This document shows, in pieces, positions 54,828-63,351 of a DNA stretch of 64,000 nt; position 1 is the stretch's first letter; every line of letters begins with the position of its first letter. Below the pieces are notes generated by a model. It did no database searches, was not told the origin of the DNA, and worked only from the letters and a program-made list of their open reading frames with translations. Origin of the DNA: Aquabacterium sp. (GTDB lineage: Bacteria > Pseudomonadota > Gammaproteobacteria > Burkholderiales > Burkholderiaceae_C); assembly GCA_030654395.1 (NCBI GenBank), contig JAURXM010000132.1, positions 124,001 to 188,000 on the forward strand, given 5' to 3'. Position numbers and translations under genes: made by a program.

Positions 54828-55508
54828 TCAAGAGGTCAGCAGCGCGAGCAGGTCCTGAGGCTGGTCGATTACGATATCGGCCTGCCAATCGGTGATGTCG
54901 CCGTTGTGGCCGATGTAGCCCCAACGTGCGGCTGCACTGGGCATGTTGGCGGCTTGCGCGGCTTGGATGTCACGCAGGTCGTCGCCCACATACAGCACCG
55001 TGTCAGGTGCCATGCCCATTTGCTCGCATGCTGTCAGCAAGGGCAGGGGATGCGGTTTGGCGTGTGCTGTGCTGTCGCCACTGATCACCACCGCTGAGCG
55101 CGCCATCAGGCCCAATCCTGCCATCACGGGGACAGTGAATCGATGGGGCTTGTTGGTGACGACGCCCCACTTGACACCTCGTGCCTCAAGGGCACCCAGC
55201 ACCTTGGCCATGCCGTCAAACAACACGGTGGTATCGGCCAAGCAACGGGTGTAGGCAGCCAAAAACCCCTCACGCAGTGACTCGTATTCGGCGTGGCCAG
55301 GGTGGATATCAAGGCCGACGCCGATCAAGCCTCGCGCGCCAGATGAGGCATAGGGCCGGAGCATGTCCAGTGGCAAGGGTTGCAAGCCACGGTTGATGCG
55401 CAATTGGTTCAGTGCACCCGCCAAGTCCCCAGCGGTATCGGCCAGCGTGCCATCCAGATCAAACAAGACGGCTTGTGGGTGCTGCGCCCAAGGCAGTTGT
55501 GGCGTCAT
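54828..55508 (-). CDS. gph: Phosphoglycolate phosphatase
   Basis: A 226-residue HAD-family phosphatase. Motif I is AVLFDLDGTLADTAGDL, motif II is GVVTNKPHRF, and motif IV is YVGDDLRDIQAAQAANM. Gph removes phosphate from 2-phosphoglycolate arising from DNA repair or oxygenation reactions. ATG 55508 shares one base with the ubiG stop (TGATG), the well-known ubiG-gph coupling in Beta- and Gammaproteobacteria; a much longer frame upstream is only the shadow of ubiG. Confidence 0.93.
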   Translation of the reverse strand: MTPQLPWAQHPQAVLFDLDGTLADTAGDLAGALNQLRINRGLQPLPLDMLRPYASSGARGLIGVGLDIHPGHAEYESLREGFLAAYTRCLADTTVLFDGMAKVLGALEARGVKWGVVTNKPHRFTVPVMAGLGLMARSAVVISGDSTAHAKPHPLPLLTACEQMGMAPDTVLYVGDDLRDIQAAQAANMPSAAARWGYIGHNGDITDWQADIVIDQPQDLLALLTS

Positions 55509-56215
55509 CACGCGGCCAGGGGCTTGCGGCAGGCCACCATGTAGTTCACGCTGGTATCGCCTGACAGCCAGTATTGGCGTGTGATCGGGTTGTACTCTAG
55601 GCCCTTGTATTGCACGGTGTCGAGGCCAGCCTCGCGCACCCACCGTGCCAGTTCGGCGGGGCGGATGAAGCGTGCGAACTCGTGCGTGCCTTTTGGCAGC
55701 AGCTTGAGCATGTACTCTGCCCCGACGATGGCAAACAGGTAGGCTTTGGGGTTGCGGTTGATGGTTGAGAAAAAGAGCCAGCCTCCGGGCTTGGCCATCT
55801 TGGCACACGCGCGCACGACTGACGCAGGGTCCGGGACGTGTTCGAGCATTTCCATGCACGTGACCACGTCGAACTGACCGGCTTGCTCGTCGGCCAAGGC
55901 TTCAGCGGCGATGCTGCGGTATTCAAGATTGGCGACGCCGGCTTCCATGGCGTGCAATTGCGCCACTTTGAGCGGTTTATCAGCCAAATCCACCCCAAGC
56001 ACATGGGCGCCGCGTCGGGCCATGGATTCAGCCAAGATGCCGCCGCCACAGCCGACATCCACGACTTGTTTGCCTTTGATGGCAGCCAACTGGTCGATCC
56101 AGTCTAGGCGCAGGGGGTTGATTTGGTGCAGTGGGCGAAATTCGCTCTCGGGATCCCACCATTTGTGGGCGAGGTCACTGAATTTGGCGAGTTCAAGGGG
56201 GTCGGCGTTCGTCAT
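55508..56215 (-). CDS. ubiG: Ubiquinone biosynthesis O-methyltransferase UbiG
   Basis: A 235-residue SAM-dependent methyltransferase acting twice in ubiquinone synthesis. Motif I is [20 protein letters not shown], preceded by the UbiG segment [29 protein letters not shown]. Downstream are [26 protein letters not shown] and [14 protein letters not shown], all typical. ATG 56215 is preferred over an extension of 13 residues. Coupled to gph. Confidence 0.96.
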   Translation of the reverse strand: MTNADPLELAKFSDLAHKWWDPESEFRPLHQINPLRLDWIDQLAAIKGKQVVDVGCGGGILAESMARRGAHVLGVDLADKPLKVAQLHAMEAGVANLEYRSIAAEALADEQAGQFDVVTCMEMLEHVPDPASVVRACAKMAKPGGWLFFSTINRNPKAYLFAIVGAEYMLKLLPKGTHEFARFIRPAELARWVREAGLDTVQYKGLEYNPITRQYWLSGDTSVNYMVACRKPLAA

Positions 56216-56334
56216 GGATGAGATGCTAACCAATGCGGTGCTCAGTTGTGGCAATCACAGGAAAATCTTGTCAAGAATATGGATTTGCTCTGGTTGTGCC
56301 ACATTTAGGCCTGAATCAACAGGAGTCACAAGCA

Positions 56335-56691
56335 ATGAGCACATTGGTCTATGGCATTCCCAATTGCAGCACGGTGAAATTGGCACGTGATTGGTTGGAG
56401 GCCCAAGGCGTGGCTTACACCTTCTATGATTACAAAAAGCAAGGTGTGCCTGCCGACAGGTTGGATGACTGGATCGCCTCTGTGGGCTGGGATGTGTTGG
56501 TCAACCGCAAGGGCACGACTTGGCGCAAGCTCGATGACACAGCCAAGGCCTCGGTGGTGGATGCCCCCAGCGCCAAGGCCTTGATGCTGGCCAATGCCAG
56601 CGTGATCAAGCGCCCCGTGATTGAAAAGGATGGCAAGGTGGTGAGCGTTGGTTTTGACCCGCTGACACTGGCCGGCCGGCTTGCAGGCTAA
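56335..56691 (+). CDS. ArsC/Spx-family reductase (YffB-like)
   Basis: A 118-residue thioredoxin-fold protein of the ArsC/Spx group. The N-terminal GIPNCSTVKLARDWLEAQG carries a single Cys in the place of the ArsC nucleophile; this short form matches E. coli YffB. The later signature KRPVIEKDGKVVSVGF gives the conserved Arg-Pro. Arsenate reduction is possible but most short members are glutathione-dependent reductases of unknown target. AGGAG lies nine bases before the ATG. Its stop shares two bases with the stop of the convergent DNA repair gene. Confidence 0.88.
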   Translation: MSTLVYGIPNCSTVKLARDWLEAQGVAYTFYDYKKQGVPADRLDDWIASVGWDVLVNRKGTTWRKLDDTAKASVVDAPSAKALMLANASVIKRPVIEKDGKVVSVGFDPLTLAGRLAG

Positions 56692-57839
56692 GGCAGCAAC
56701 TCAAAGGTGGTGCTGGCCAAGGTTTGGCCATTGACTTGGATGTCGATTTGATGGCCGCCTGGGTAGTAGCGGCGCGTGGACACGGGTTTGAGTGCGTGTT
56801 GCTTGCGCCAGATGTGTTGCTCACCCGCGGCCAAGGTCAGGCGTTTGCCCTTGAAGATTTTGGGTGAGGTCTGGCCATTGGCTTTGACGTGGTGGACGCG
56901 GTAGTCCAGCTCCAGCGTTTGCGCGTGGGTGCTGCGTGATGTGAGCGTGACTTGCAGCTGCAGCACACCGCCTATCGACACCTTCTTTGTATCCAGTTGC
57001 AGTGACAGTTGCCCATCGAATGGCTCTCCCAAGCCCCACGCGGTAAGCACGTCGGCATGCGCATCTTTGATCAGCGTGCGGCAGGCGTGGCGCAGCAGCT
57101 TGCGTCGCGGCTGGGGGGCTGCGGGCAGGTGGGTTTTTAGCCAGTCGACGATGATGCTCGGGTGATCTTTGGCGATGTCGTTGAGGTGGTTGGCCACGCT
57201 GCGTCGCACGTACTCGCTGGTGTCATCTTGGAGTCTGAGCAGCAGCGGCAGGGTGGGGCAGGGATCTACAACCAAGGCCTGTAGCCGCAGGCCCCATGGC
57301 AAGCGTGGCCGGCTGCCTTCGCTGACCAGTCGGCGCACATGGGCACTGGGGTCATCCACCCACTGGGACAAAGTGGCCAGCGTCAGATCCGGGTGCTGCA
57401 CGATAAAGGGCCGTATCGCAAATTCGGCGGTGAAGCGCTGTGTGATGGCATGCAGGGCGGTGAGCGCGCGCTCCGGATGCGCTATGCCACGCTTGGCCAC
57501 GTATTCACCAAAGGCCCACAAGGCCCAGCCCGCCAAGCCGGTGTCATCGGTTGTCATGGCGCCCAGTTCTTTGTCTGGGTCATGACTGGCTTGTGGCGGC
57601 GGCACGCGCTTGAGGCTGGCTTGCAAGATGTCTGCTGCCGCATGGAAGTCAGCAGGCAGCGTGTGCTCTAAGGCTGCGCAGATGTGCAGCACACGGGCCT
57701 TCAACTCCAGGGCATCGAGTCCAGCGAGTGCCCGTTGCTCAAAGTGTGCACGGTCGAATGCGGGCCACGCTTGTTGCAGGTGATGGCCAATTTGGCGAGC
57801 GATCTCTGGGTTGATCAGGTTCTTGAATGGCTCGGCCAT
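56688..57839 (-). CDS. DNA alkylation repair protein (HEAT-repeat, AlkD-like)
   Basis: A 383-residue protein made of helical repeats. Segments such as LATLSQWVDDPSAHVRRLVSEGSRPRLPWG and LLLRLQDDTSEYVRRSVANHLNDIAKDHP, with a Trp/Asp/Arg pattern, match AlkC/AlkD-like DNA glycosylases that remove alkylated bases. The C-terminal 110 residues form a beta-rich extension (LQVTLTSRSTHAQTLELDYR), typical of the longer AlkC-type. ATG 57839 is chosen; the frame extends 42 residues further without helix repeats. Convergent with the ArsC-like gene. Confidence 0.82.
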   Translation of the reverse strand: MAEPFKNLINPEIARQIGHHLQQAWPAFDRAHFEQRALAGLDALELKARVLHICAALEHTLPADFHAAADILQASLKRVPPPQASHDPDKELGAMTTDDTGLAGWALWAFGEYVAKRGIAHPERALTALHAITQRFTAEFAIRPFIVQHPDLTLATLSQWVDDPSAHVRRLVSEGSRPRLPWGLRLQALVVDPCPTLPLLLRLQDDTSEYVRRSVANHLNDIAKDHPSIIVDWLKTHLPAAPQPRRKLLRHACRTLIKDAHADVLTAWGLGEPFDGQLSLQLDTKKVSIGGVLQLQVTLTSRSTHAQTLELDYRVHHVKANGQTSPKIFKGKRLTLAAGEQHIWRKQHALKPVSTRRYYPGGHQIDIQVNGQTLASTTFELLP

Positions 57840-57964
57840 GGGGCGATCTTTCTCTGTGATCAGGGGCGTGGTGAATTTGGATTGTGGCAGCAAGCCCCGT
57901 GCGTGGACAATACGCATTCGGTGGCGAGGCCACGCAGTCAGGATCGACAGGTGTGAGGGCGACA

Positions 57965-58942
57965 TTGAACAAGCAGCAGGGTGTCATAGATGGTTTTTTG
58001 ATGTCGATGATTGGGGCCGTTTTGCTGGCCTCGGTGGCGCCGCAATGGGGCCGCAGTGACGGTGTTTTGCACCTGGGCGTGGTGACCAATGTGGGCGTGT
58101 TCCTGCTGTTTTTCATGCATGGCATGAGTCTGTCGGTGGACAAGCTCAAGGCTGGGGCCGCGCAGTGGCGATTGCATTTGTTGGTACAGCTCAGCACCTA
58201 CGTGCTGTTCCCCTTGTGGTGGGTGCTGTTGTATATGTTGTTGGGCCAGTGGGTGCCCGCAGATCTATCGATGGGGTTTTTCTATTTGGCGGTGCTGCCC
58301 TCAACGGTGTCATCTTCGGTGGCCATGACAGCCTTGGCGCGGGGGCATGTGGCGGCAGCGGTATTGAACGCCACCCTGTCGACCCTGTTGGGTGTGTTTT
58401 TGACGCCCTTGCTGGTCAGCATGGTCATGAGCGGGCAGGGGCATCAACTGGATGTGGCACACACCATGACCAAGGTGGCCCAAATGCTGTTGCTGCCCTT
58501 CGTGGCGGGGTACTTGATGCGGCCTTGGTTATTGGCATGGTTCACGCGCATCAAGCCTGTCACCACGGGGTTTGACCGTGCGGTGATCGTGCTGTTGGTG
58601 TGGTCGGCTTTCAGTGACTCCGTGGCCGATGGCTTGTGGACACGACACGGGCCAGTGCTGTTGGCTCAGGCTGCTGTGGGCGTGGTGCTGTTTTTGGCTC
58701 CTATGCTGTGGTTGACACGCTGGGCGGCGAAGGCGATGGGTTTTGATCCTGCAGATGAGATCGTGGCTGTTTTTTGCGGCTCTAAAAAGACCTTGGCTTC
58801 GGGCATGCCGATGGCCAAGTTGCTCTTCGGTGGCAACCCATCGATGGGCGTGTTGATTTTGCCGATCATGCTTTATCACCAGTTGCAGTTGTTCGTCTGC
58901 GCGGCGCTGGCGCGGCGCTATGCGGCACGCCCACAACGGTGA
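57965..58942 (+). CDS. Bile acid:sodium symporter family transporter (YfeH-like)
   Basis: A 325-residue BASS-superfamily transporter with about ten membrane helices. Typical segments: GVFLLFFMHGMSLSVDKLKAG, LPSTVSSSVAMTALARGHVAAA and VFCGSKKTLASGMPMAKLLF, the last being strongly conserved in the YfeH branch. I list TTG 57965 because GAGG lies six bases upstream (57955-57958); GTG 57953 would add four residues. The substrate is unknown; the branch is not proven to carry bile acids. The stop shares one base with the next ATG. Confidence 0.88.
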   Translation: MNKQQGVIDGFLMSMIGAVLLASVAPQWGRSDGVLHLGVVTNVGVFLLFFMHGMSLSVDKLKAGAAQWRLHLLVQLSTYVLFPLWWVLLYMLLGQWVPADLSMGFFYLAVLPSTVSSSVAMTALARGHVAAAVLNATLSTLLGVFLTPLLVSMVMSGQGHQLDVAHTMTKVAQMLLLPFVAGYLMRPWLLAWFTRIKPVTTGFDRAVIVLLVWSAFSDSVADGLWTRHGPVLLAQAAVGVVLFLAPMLWLTRWAAKAMGFDPADEIVAVFCGSKKTLASGMPMAKLLFGGNPSMGVLILPIMLYHQLQLFVCAALARRYAARPQR

Positions 58943-59646
58943 TGACAGCACGTCCGCAACCCCCATCTGCGACACCCGACGTGGTTTACGCGCCGCCGCC
59001 AGACGTGGGTTTGGATGTGGTCTACCTTGATGAGGCCATGGTGGTGGTATGCAAACCGCCTAGCTTGCTGTCTGTGCCGGGTCGGGGTGAGGGGCGCCAA
59101 GATTGCATGATCAGCCGGGTGTGCCAGCGTTACGCTGATGCTTTGACCGTGCACCGTCTGGACATGGCCACCTCGGGCCTGTTGGTGTTGGCGCGCGGCC
59201 CGGTCATGCAAAGGGTGCTCAGTACCTCTTTCCAAGACAGGCGGGTGGACAAGCGTTACGTCGCTTTGCTGCATGGTGTGCTGTCATGCGATGAGGGCGA
59301 GGTCAATTTGCCATTGATCACCGATTGGCCAAATCGACCGATGCAGATGGTGTGCCATGAGCGCGGCAAGCCTTCACGCACACGCTATCAGGTGCAGGAT
59401 CGGGTGACGATCGGTGACGGACAGGCAGGACAGACACGTGTGGCTTTAGAGCCCATCACCGGGCGTTCTCACCAGTTGCGCGTGCACATGTTGGCCATGG
59501 GGCACCCGATTGTGGGTGACCCGCTGTATGGCGATCAGGGCTTGCAGGCATCGTTCCCGAGGTTGATGCTGCACGCCAGCCAGCTGGATCTACCTCATCC
59601 CATCTCGGGTGAGCTGATTAGCTTGCGCAGCCCCTCACCGTTTTGA
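58942..59646 (+). CDS. RluA-family pseudouridine synthase
   Basis: A 234-residue pseudouridine synthase without an S4 domain. The catalytic segment TVHRLDMATSGLLVLARG contains the essential Asp, followed by KRYVALLHGVL and ITGRSHQLRVHMLAMGHPIVGDPLYG. It modifies uridine in rRNA or tRNA, RluA or TruC-like in size, target undetermined. ATG 58942 shares one base with the previous stop; a GTG three bases earlier would be within it. Confidence 0.92.
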   Translation: MTARPQPPSATPDVVYAPPPDVGLDVVYLDEAMVVVCKPPSLLSVPGRGEGRQDCMISRVCQRYADALTVHRLDMATSGLLVLARGPVMQRVLSTSFQDRRVDKRYVALLHGVLSCDEGEVNLPLITDWPNRPMQMVCHERGKPSRTRYQVQDRVTIGDGQAGQTRVALEPITGRSHQLRVHMLAMGHPIVGDPLYGDQGLQASFPRLMLHASQLDLPHPISGELISLRSPSPF

Positions 59647-59707
59647 TGCTCGCGGTAGCCTCAGATTGGTGGCAAAATCGCTGCTTTTCGTACAGGGCCT
59701 TGATGCC

Positions 59708-60829
59708 ATGAGCGCAGTTGTCATCAGCGGTACTGGTTTGTACCAGCCGCCTTACACCATCACCAATGCCGAATTGGTGGCATCGTTCAACGCCTACGTT
59801 GACCGCTACAACACACAACACGCCAGCGAGATTGAGTCCGGTGCGTTAACCGCGCTGACTTACTCCAGCGAAGAATTCATTGAAAAAGCGTCTGGCATCA
59901 AGCAGCGTTATGTGATTGACAAGGAAGGCGTGCTGGACCCGTCCCGCATGTACCCGCGTTTTGTCGAGCGCGCAGACGATCAGTTGTCATTGATGGCCGA
60001 GATCGCCGTGGACGCTGCCAAAAAAGCCATGGCGCAAGCCGGCAAAAAAGGCGAAGACATTGATGCGGTGATTTGCTCGTCTGCCAATATGCAGCGCGCC
60101 TACCCGGCCATGGCCATCGAAATCCAGCAAGCCATTGGCGCGCGCGGTTATGGCTTTGACATGAACGTGGCCTGCTCTGCCGCCACCTTCGCACTTGAGC
60201 AAGCGGTTAACGCTGTTCGTTCAGGCTCAGCCAAGTGCGTGTTGGTGGTCAACCCTGAAATCACCTCAGGCCACCAAGCTTGGACAGATCGTGACTGCCA
60301 CTTCATCTTTGGTGATGTGTGTACGGCCACCATCGTTGAGCGTGCAGACACCGCCACGGCGGCGGATCAATGGGAGGTGCTGTCCACGCAACTGGCCACG
60401 CAGTTCTCTAACAACATCCGCAATAACTTTGGTTTCCTGAACCGCAGTGAGGACAGCGATCCGCTGGCACGCGATAAAACCTTCCGCCAAGAAGGCCGCA
60501 AGGTCTTCAAAGAGGTCGTGCCTATTGCTGCTGCGCACATCGAAGGTCAACTGGCCAGCATCAAGCTGGAGCCCACGAATGTGCGCCGCTATTGGTTGCA
60601 CCAAGCGAACAAGTCGATGAACCAGCTGGTCATCAAAAAGCTGATCGCCGCTGAAGTGACGCAAGACGTCGCGCCGCTGATTTTGGATGAATACGCCAAC
60701 ACGGCCTCAGCCGGCTCGGTCATCGCGTTCCACCTTCACCGCGCCGATCTGGTCAAGGGTGATGTGGGTGTCATCTGCTCGTTTGGCGCGGGCTACTCTG
60801 TCGGCAGTTTGGTCTTGCGCAAGCGTTAA
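59708..60829 (+). CDS. Beta-ketoacyl-ACP synthase III (FabH type, long form)
   Basis: A 373-residue KAS III with a full catalytic triad: Cys in FDMNVACSAATFAL, His in WLHQANKSMNQLV and Asn in EYANTASAGSVIAF. It is longer than E. coli FabH (317) because of insertions after the first helix and around residues 225-270. ATG 59708 precedes the first strand (SAVVISGTGLYQP). It starts acyl chain synthesis from an acyl-CoA and malonyl-ACP; the long form suggests a different acyl primer. No other fatty acid gene is nearby. Contrast with the triad-less relative at 6345-7325. Confidence 0.9.
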   Translation: MSAVVISGTGLYQPPYTITNAELVASFNAYVDRYNTQHASEIESGALTALTYSSEEFIEKASGIKQRYVIDKEGVLDPSRMYPRFVERADDQLSLMAEIAVDAAKKAMAQAGKKGEDIDAVICSSANMQRAYPAMAIEIQQAIGARGYGFDMNVACSAATFALEQAVNAVRSGSAKCVLVVNPEITSGHQAWTDRDCHFIFGDVCTATIVERADTATAADQWEVLSTQLATQFSNNIRNNFGFLNRSEDSDPLARDKTFRQEGRKVFKEVVPIAAAHIEGQLASIKLEPTNVRRYWLHQANKSMNQLVIKKLIAAEVTQDVAPLILDEYANTASAGSVIAFHLHRADLVKGDVGVICSFGAGYSVGSLVLRKR

Positions 60830-60866
60830 TCGCGTCAACCCCATTCATTGGGGGTGTGATTTGAGC

Positions 60867-60892
60867 CATGCTCGGTTATCGTGCCGAGCATG
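60867..60892. promoter_or_regulatory. Inverted repeat covering the sbcB start codon
   Basis: CATGCTCGG (60867-60875) and CCGAGCATG (60884-60892), perfect 9-base arms, 8-base loop. The second arm ends with the sbcB ATG. In RNA the start codon would be paired; in DNA the palindrome could also bind a protein. No clear Shine-Dalgarno precedes the ATG. Confidence 0.6.
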
Positions 60893-62341
60893 AGCAATTT
60901 CACTTTTTACTGGCACGACTACGAAACCTTCGGCAAGCTGGCACGGCGTGATCGCCCATCCCAGTTTGCCGGTGTGCGCACCGACGCGGATCTCAATGAG
61001 ATCGCCCCGCCGTTGATGCAGTACTGCCAGCCTGCGCCTGACAACCTGCCCGACCCTGAGGCCTGCCTGTTGACTGGCATCTTGCCCCAAACCTGTTTGG
61101 AGCGTGGGGTGCCTGAGCACGTGTTTGCAGATGTCATCGAGCGTGAGCTGGCTACGCCCCACACCGTCGGTGTCGGCTACAACTCGATTCGCTTTGATGA
61201 TGAGGTCACGCGCCATCTGTTCTGGCGCAACCTGATCGACCCTTATGCGCGGGAATGGCAAAACGGCTGTGGCCGCTGGGATTTGCTCGATGTGGTGCGC
61301 TGCACTTGGGCCTTGCGCCCCGAAGGTATCCAGTGGCCCCAGCATGACGACGGTCGCCCCTCCTTCAAACTGGAGCACCTCACCGCGGCCAATGGCTTGA
61401 ACCATGAGGCGGCGCACGATGCCTTGTCTGACGTGCGTGCCACCATCGGTCTGGCCCGGCTTATCAAACAAGCCCAGCCCAAGCTGTGGGATTTTTGCCT
61501 GAAGCTGCGCAAAAAAGACGCGGTCTTGGCCGAGTCAGGTTTGGATCGACCACGCTCTGATTGGCGCCCCTTTTTGCACATATCAGGCATGTTTGGCCAT
61601 GAGCGCGGTTGCATGGCCTTGGTCTGGCCCTTGGCGCAGCACCCCAGAAACAAGAACGAAATTTTGGTGTGGGACTTGGCACATGACCCAGCCGAGTTGT
61701 TTGGCCTGAGCGCCGATGACATTCGCCTGCGCATGTTCACCAAGACAGCCGATTTGCCTGAAGGTGCCGTGCGTCTACCGGTTAAAAGTGTGCATATCAA
61801 CAAGTCGCCCATCGTGATCGGCAACTTGAAAATCCTCTCGCCTGAGTTGATTCAAAAGTGGGGCTTGAACGTGGCGCAAGCCATGACCTATGCCGAGGCC
61901 GCCGCCGCGCGCAGTCCCAGCATGGACGGCATTTGGGCCGAGGTCTACGCGCGCCCTGATGACCGTGTCAACGTGGACGTGGATGAGGATTTGTATGGGG
62001 GCTTCATCGGCAACGAAGACCGCCGCGTGTTGCAGCGCCTTAAAACGCTGGCACCAGAGAAGCTGGCCGACCGCGATCCCGGCTTTGCCGATGAGCGCCT
62101 TGACGAGCTGCTGTTTCGCTACCGCGCACGCAACTACCCCGACACCCTGAGTCCGCCTGAGCAAACACGCTGGCACGATTTGCGCGTGGCCCGTTTGCAC
62201 GAAGGATCAGGTGGGGGCTTGTCTGTGGCGGCCTTCTTCGAGCGCATTGATGCGCTGAGCGAGCAACTCAACGATGAGGACGAACGTGCGCAGGATATCT
62301 TGGGCGCCCTGTACGACTATGCCGAACAAATCGCACCCTGA
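60890..62341 (+). CDS. sbcB: Exodeoxyribonuclease I
   Basis: A 483-residue 3'-5' single-strand DNA exonuclease of the DnaQ superfamily. Exo I motif: YWHDYETFG (Asp and Glu). Exo II: VGVGYNSIRFDDEVTRH. Exo III: LNHEAAHDALSDVRATIGLA. The middle SH3-like and C-terminal helical regions are in place (length E. coli 475). ATG 60890 lies in the hairpin described separately; GTG 60881 would add three residues. Its end overlaps the next gene by 23 bases. Confidence 0.95.
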   Translation: MSNFTFYWHDYETFGKLARRDRPSQFAGVRTDADLNEIAPPLMQYCQPAPDNLPDPEACLLTGILPQTCLERGVPEHVFADVIERELATPHTVGVGYNSIRFDDEVTRHLFWRNLIDPYAREWQNGCGRWDLLDVVRCTWALRPEGIQWPQHDDGRPSFKLEHLTAANGLNHEAAHDALSDVRATIGLARLIKQAQPKLWDFCLKLRKKDAVLAESGLDRPRSDWRPFLHISGMFGHERGCMALVWPLAQHPRNKNEILVWDLAHDPAELFGLSADDIRLRMFTKTADLPEGAVRLPVKSVHINKSPIVIGNLKILSPELIQKWGLNVAQAMTYAEAAAARSPSMDGIWAEVYARPDDRVNVDVDEDLYGGFIGNEDRRVLQRLKTLAPEKLADRDPGFADERLDELLFRYRARNYPDTLSPPEQTRWHDLRVARLHEGSGGGLSVAAFFERIDALSEQLNDEDERAQDILGALYDYAEQIAP

Positions 62342-62849
62342 TCACCGTGCTGTGCCACCGCTGAAATACCTGGGTGGCTACCCACCGAACTTGCTGGCCC
62401 AAGTCCAAGGCCTGATCGACCAAGGCAAGCTGGCCGAGGTGTTGGCGCAGCGCTACCCGGATCAGCATGAGGTTCGCACCGACAAAGCTTTGTACGACTA
62501 CGTCGGTGAGTTAAAGAGCCGCTACATGCGCAACGCCGACCAGATCAACAAGGTCGCGTATGACGCCAAGCTCAAAGTGATCACGCATGCGCTGGGCACA
62601 CACACAGCGGTGTCACGCGTACAAGGCGGCAAGCTCAAAGCCAAGCGCGAGATCCGCGTAGCCAGCTTATTCAAAGAGGCGCCAGCGGCGTTCTTGCGCA
62701 TGATCGTGGTGCACGAGCTGGCACACCTGAAGGAGAAGGCCCATGACAAGCCCTTCTATCAGCTGTGCATGCACATGGAGCCCAACTACCACCAGTACGA
62801 GTTTGACTTGCGCTTGTACCTCACTGTACTGGATCTACCGCAGGCCTAG
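62319..62849 (+). CDS. YgjP-like M48-type metalloprotease domain protein
   Basis: A 176-residue protein with a zinc metalloprotease signature in VVHELAHLKEKAHDKPFYQL (HExxH with downstream H), the pattern of the YgjP/DUF45 and WLM-type proteases. The front half (KSRYMRNADQINKVAYDAKL) resembles YgjP family members as well. ATG 62319 lies inside the sbcB 3' end. The natural substrate is unknown. Its TAG stop overlaps the DoxX-like stop in CTAG. Confidence 0.82.
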   Translation: MPNKSHPDHRAVPPLKYLGGYPPNLLAQVQGLIDQGKLAEVLAQRYPDQHEVRTDKALYDYVGELKSRYMRNADQINKVAYDAKLKVITHALGTHTAVSRVQGGKLKAKREIRVASLFKEAPAAFLRMIVVHELAHLKEKAHDKPFYQLCMHMEPNYHQYEFDLRLYLTVLDLPQA

Positions 62850-63211
62850 TCCTTGGCCAAGATCCACAGCAGGGCCATGATCGGCAGGTCTTTGCTCAGT
62901 GGGCCCATCGGGTGCAGCCACAGGGCCGGGTCGATCCAAGTGGCGATGGCAGTCATGCTCAGCGTCATGCCCATGGCGCACAGGTAAATGGTGCGACCGG
63001 GTTTGATCGCCATCCACAAGCCCAGCGTCAAGTTGATGGCCGATATACCCCAGATGATCAGCCCGTAAAGGGACTCGGGCACTTTGCCGCCTGTGCTGAG
63101 CAAGGATCGTGTCAGTCCGTCTGCTTGCAGCACACTGGCCAGGGCTGTGCCTACCCAAACGGCCACCAAACTGGCTTGCGCCAAGCGTCTTTCATCTGAA
63201 GTCAATGCCAT
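62846..63211 (-). CDS. DoxX-like family membrane protein
   Basis: A 121-residue protein with four hydrophobic helices (LAQASLVAVWVGTALASV, GLIIWGISAINLTLGLWM, LCAMGMTLSMTAIATW and LPIMALLWIL). The arrangement is that of the DoxX-like family (DoxX_3), small membrane proteins of unknown function. ATG 63211 is chosen; an extension of 23 residues is charged and not conserved in pattern. Confidence 0.8.
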   Translation of the reverse strand: MALTSDERRLAQASLVAVWVGTALASVLQADGLTRSLLSTGGKVPESLYGLIIWGISAINLTLGLWMAIKPGRTIYLCAMGMTLSMTAIATWIDPALWLHPMGPLSKDLPIMALLWILAKD

Positions 63212-63351
63212 GACGTGCTCAATCGTGCATTCAATAGGGGATCGGTATTGTCGCGCATGGCTGATTGCCACTTTTTCCATTTAAGAAATGCCGGTGTCGG
63301 CCGAAATGCTGAAGTGGATTCGTGGTGCCGTAGCATGATGCAAGCAAGAAC

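Noticed and set aside
55509..55859. N-terminal extension of gph by 117 residues
   Set aside because: Lies entirely in the antiphase of ubiG; the HAD motif I begins just after ATG 55508.
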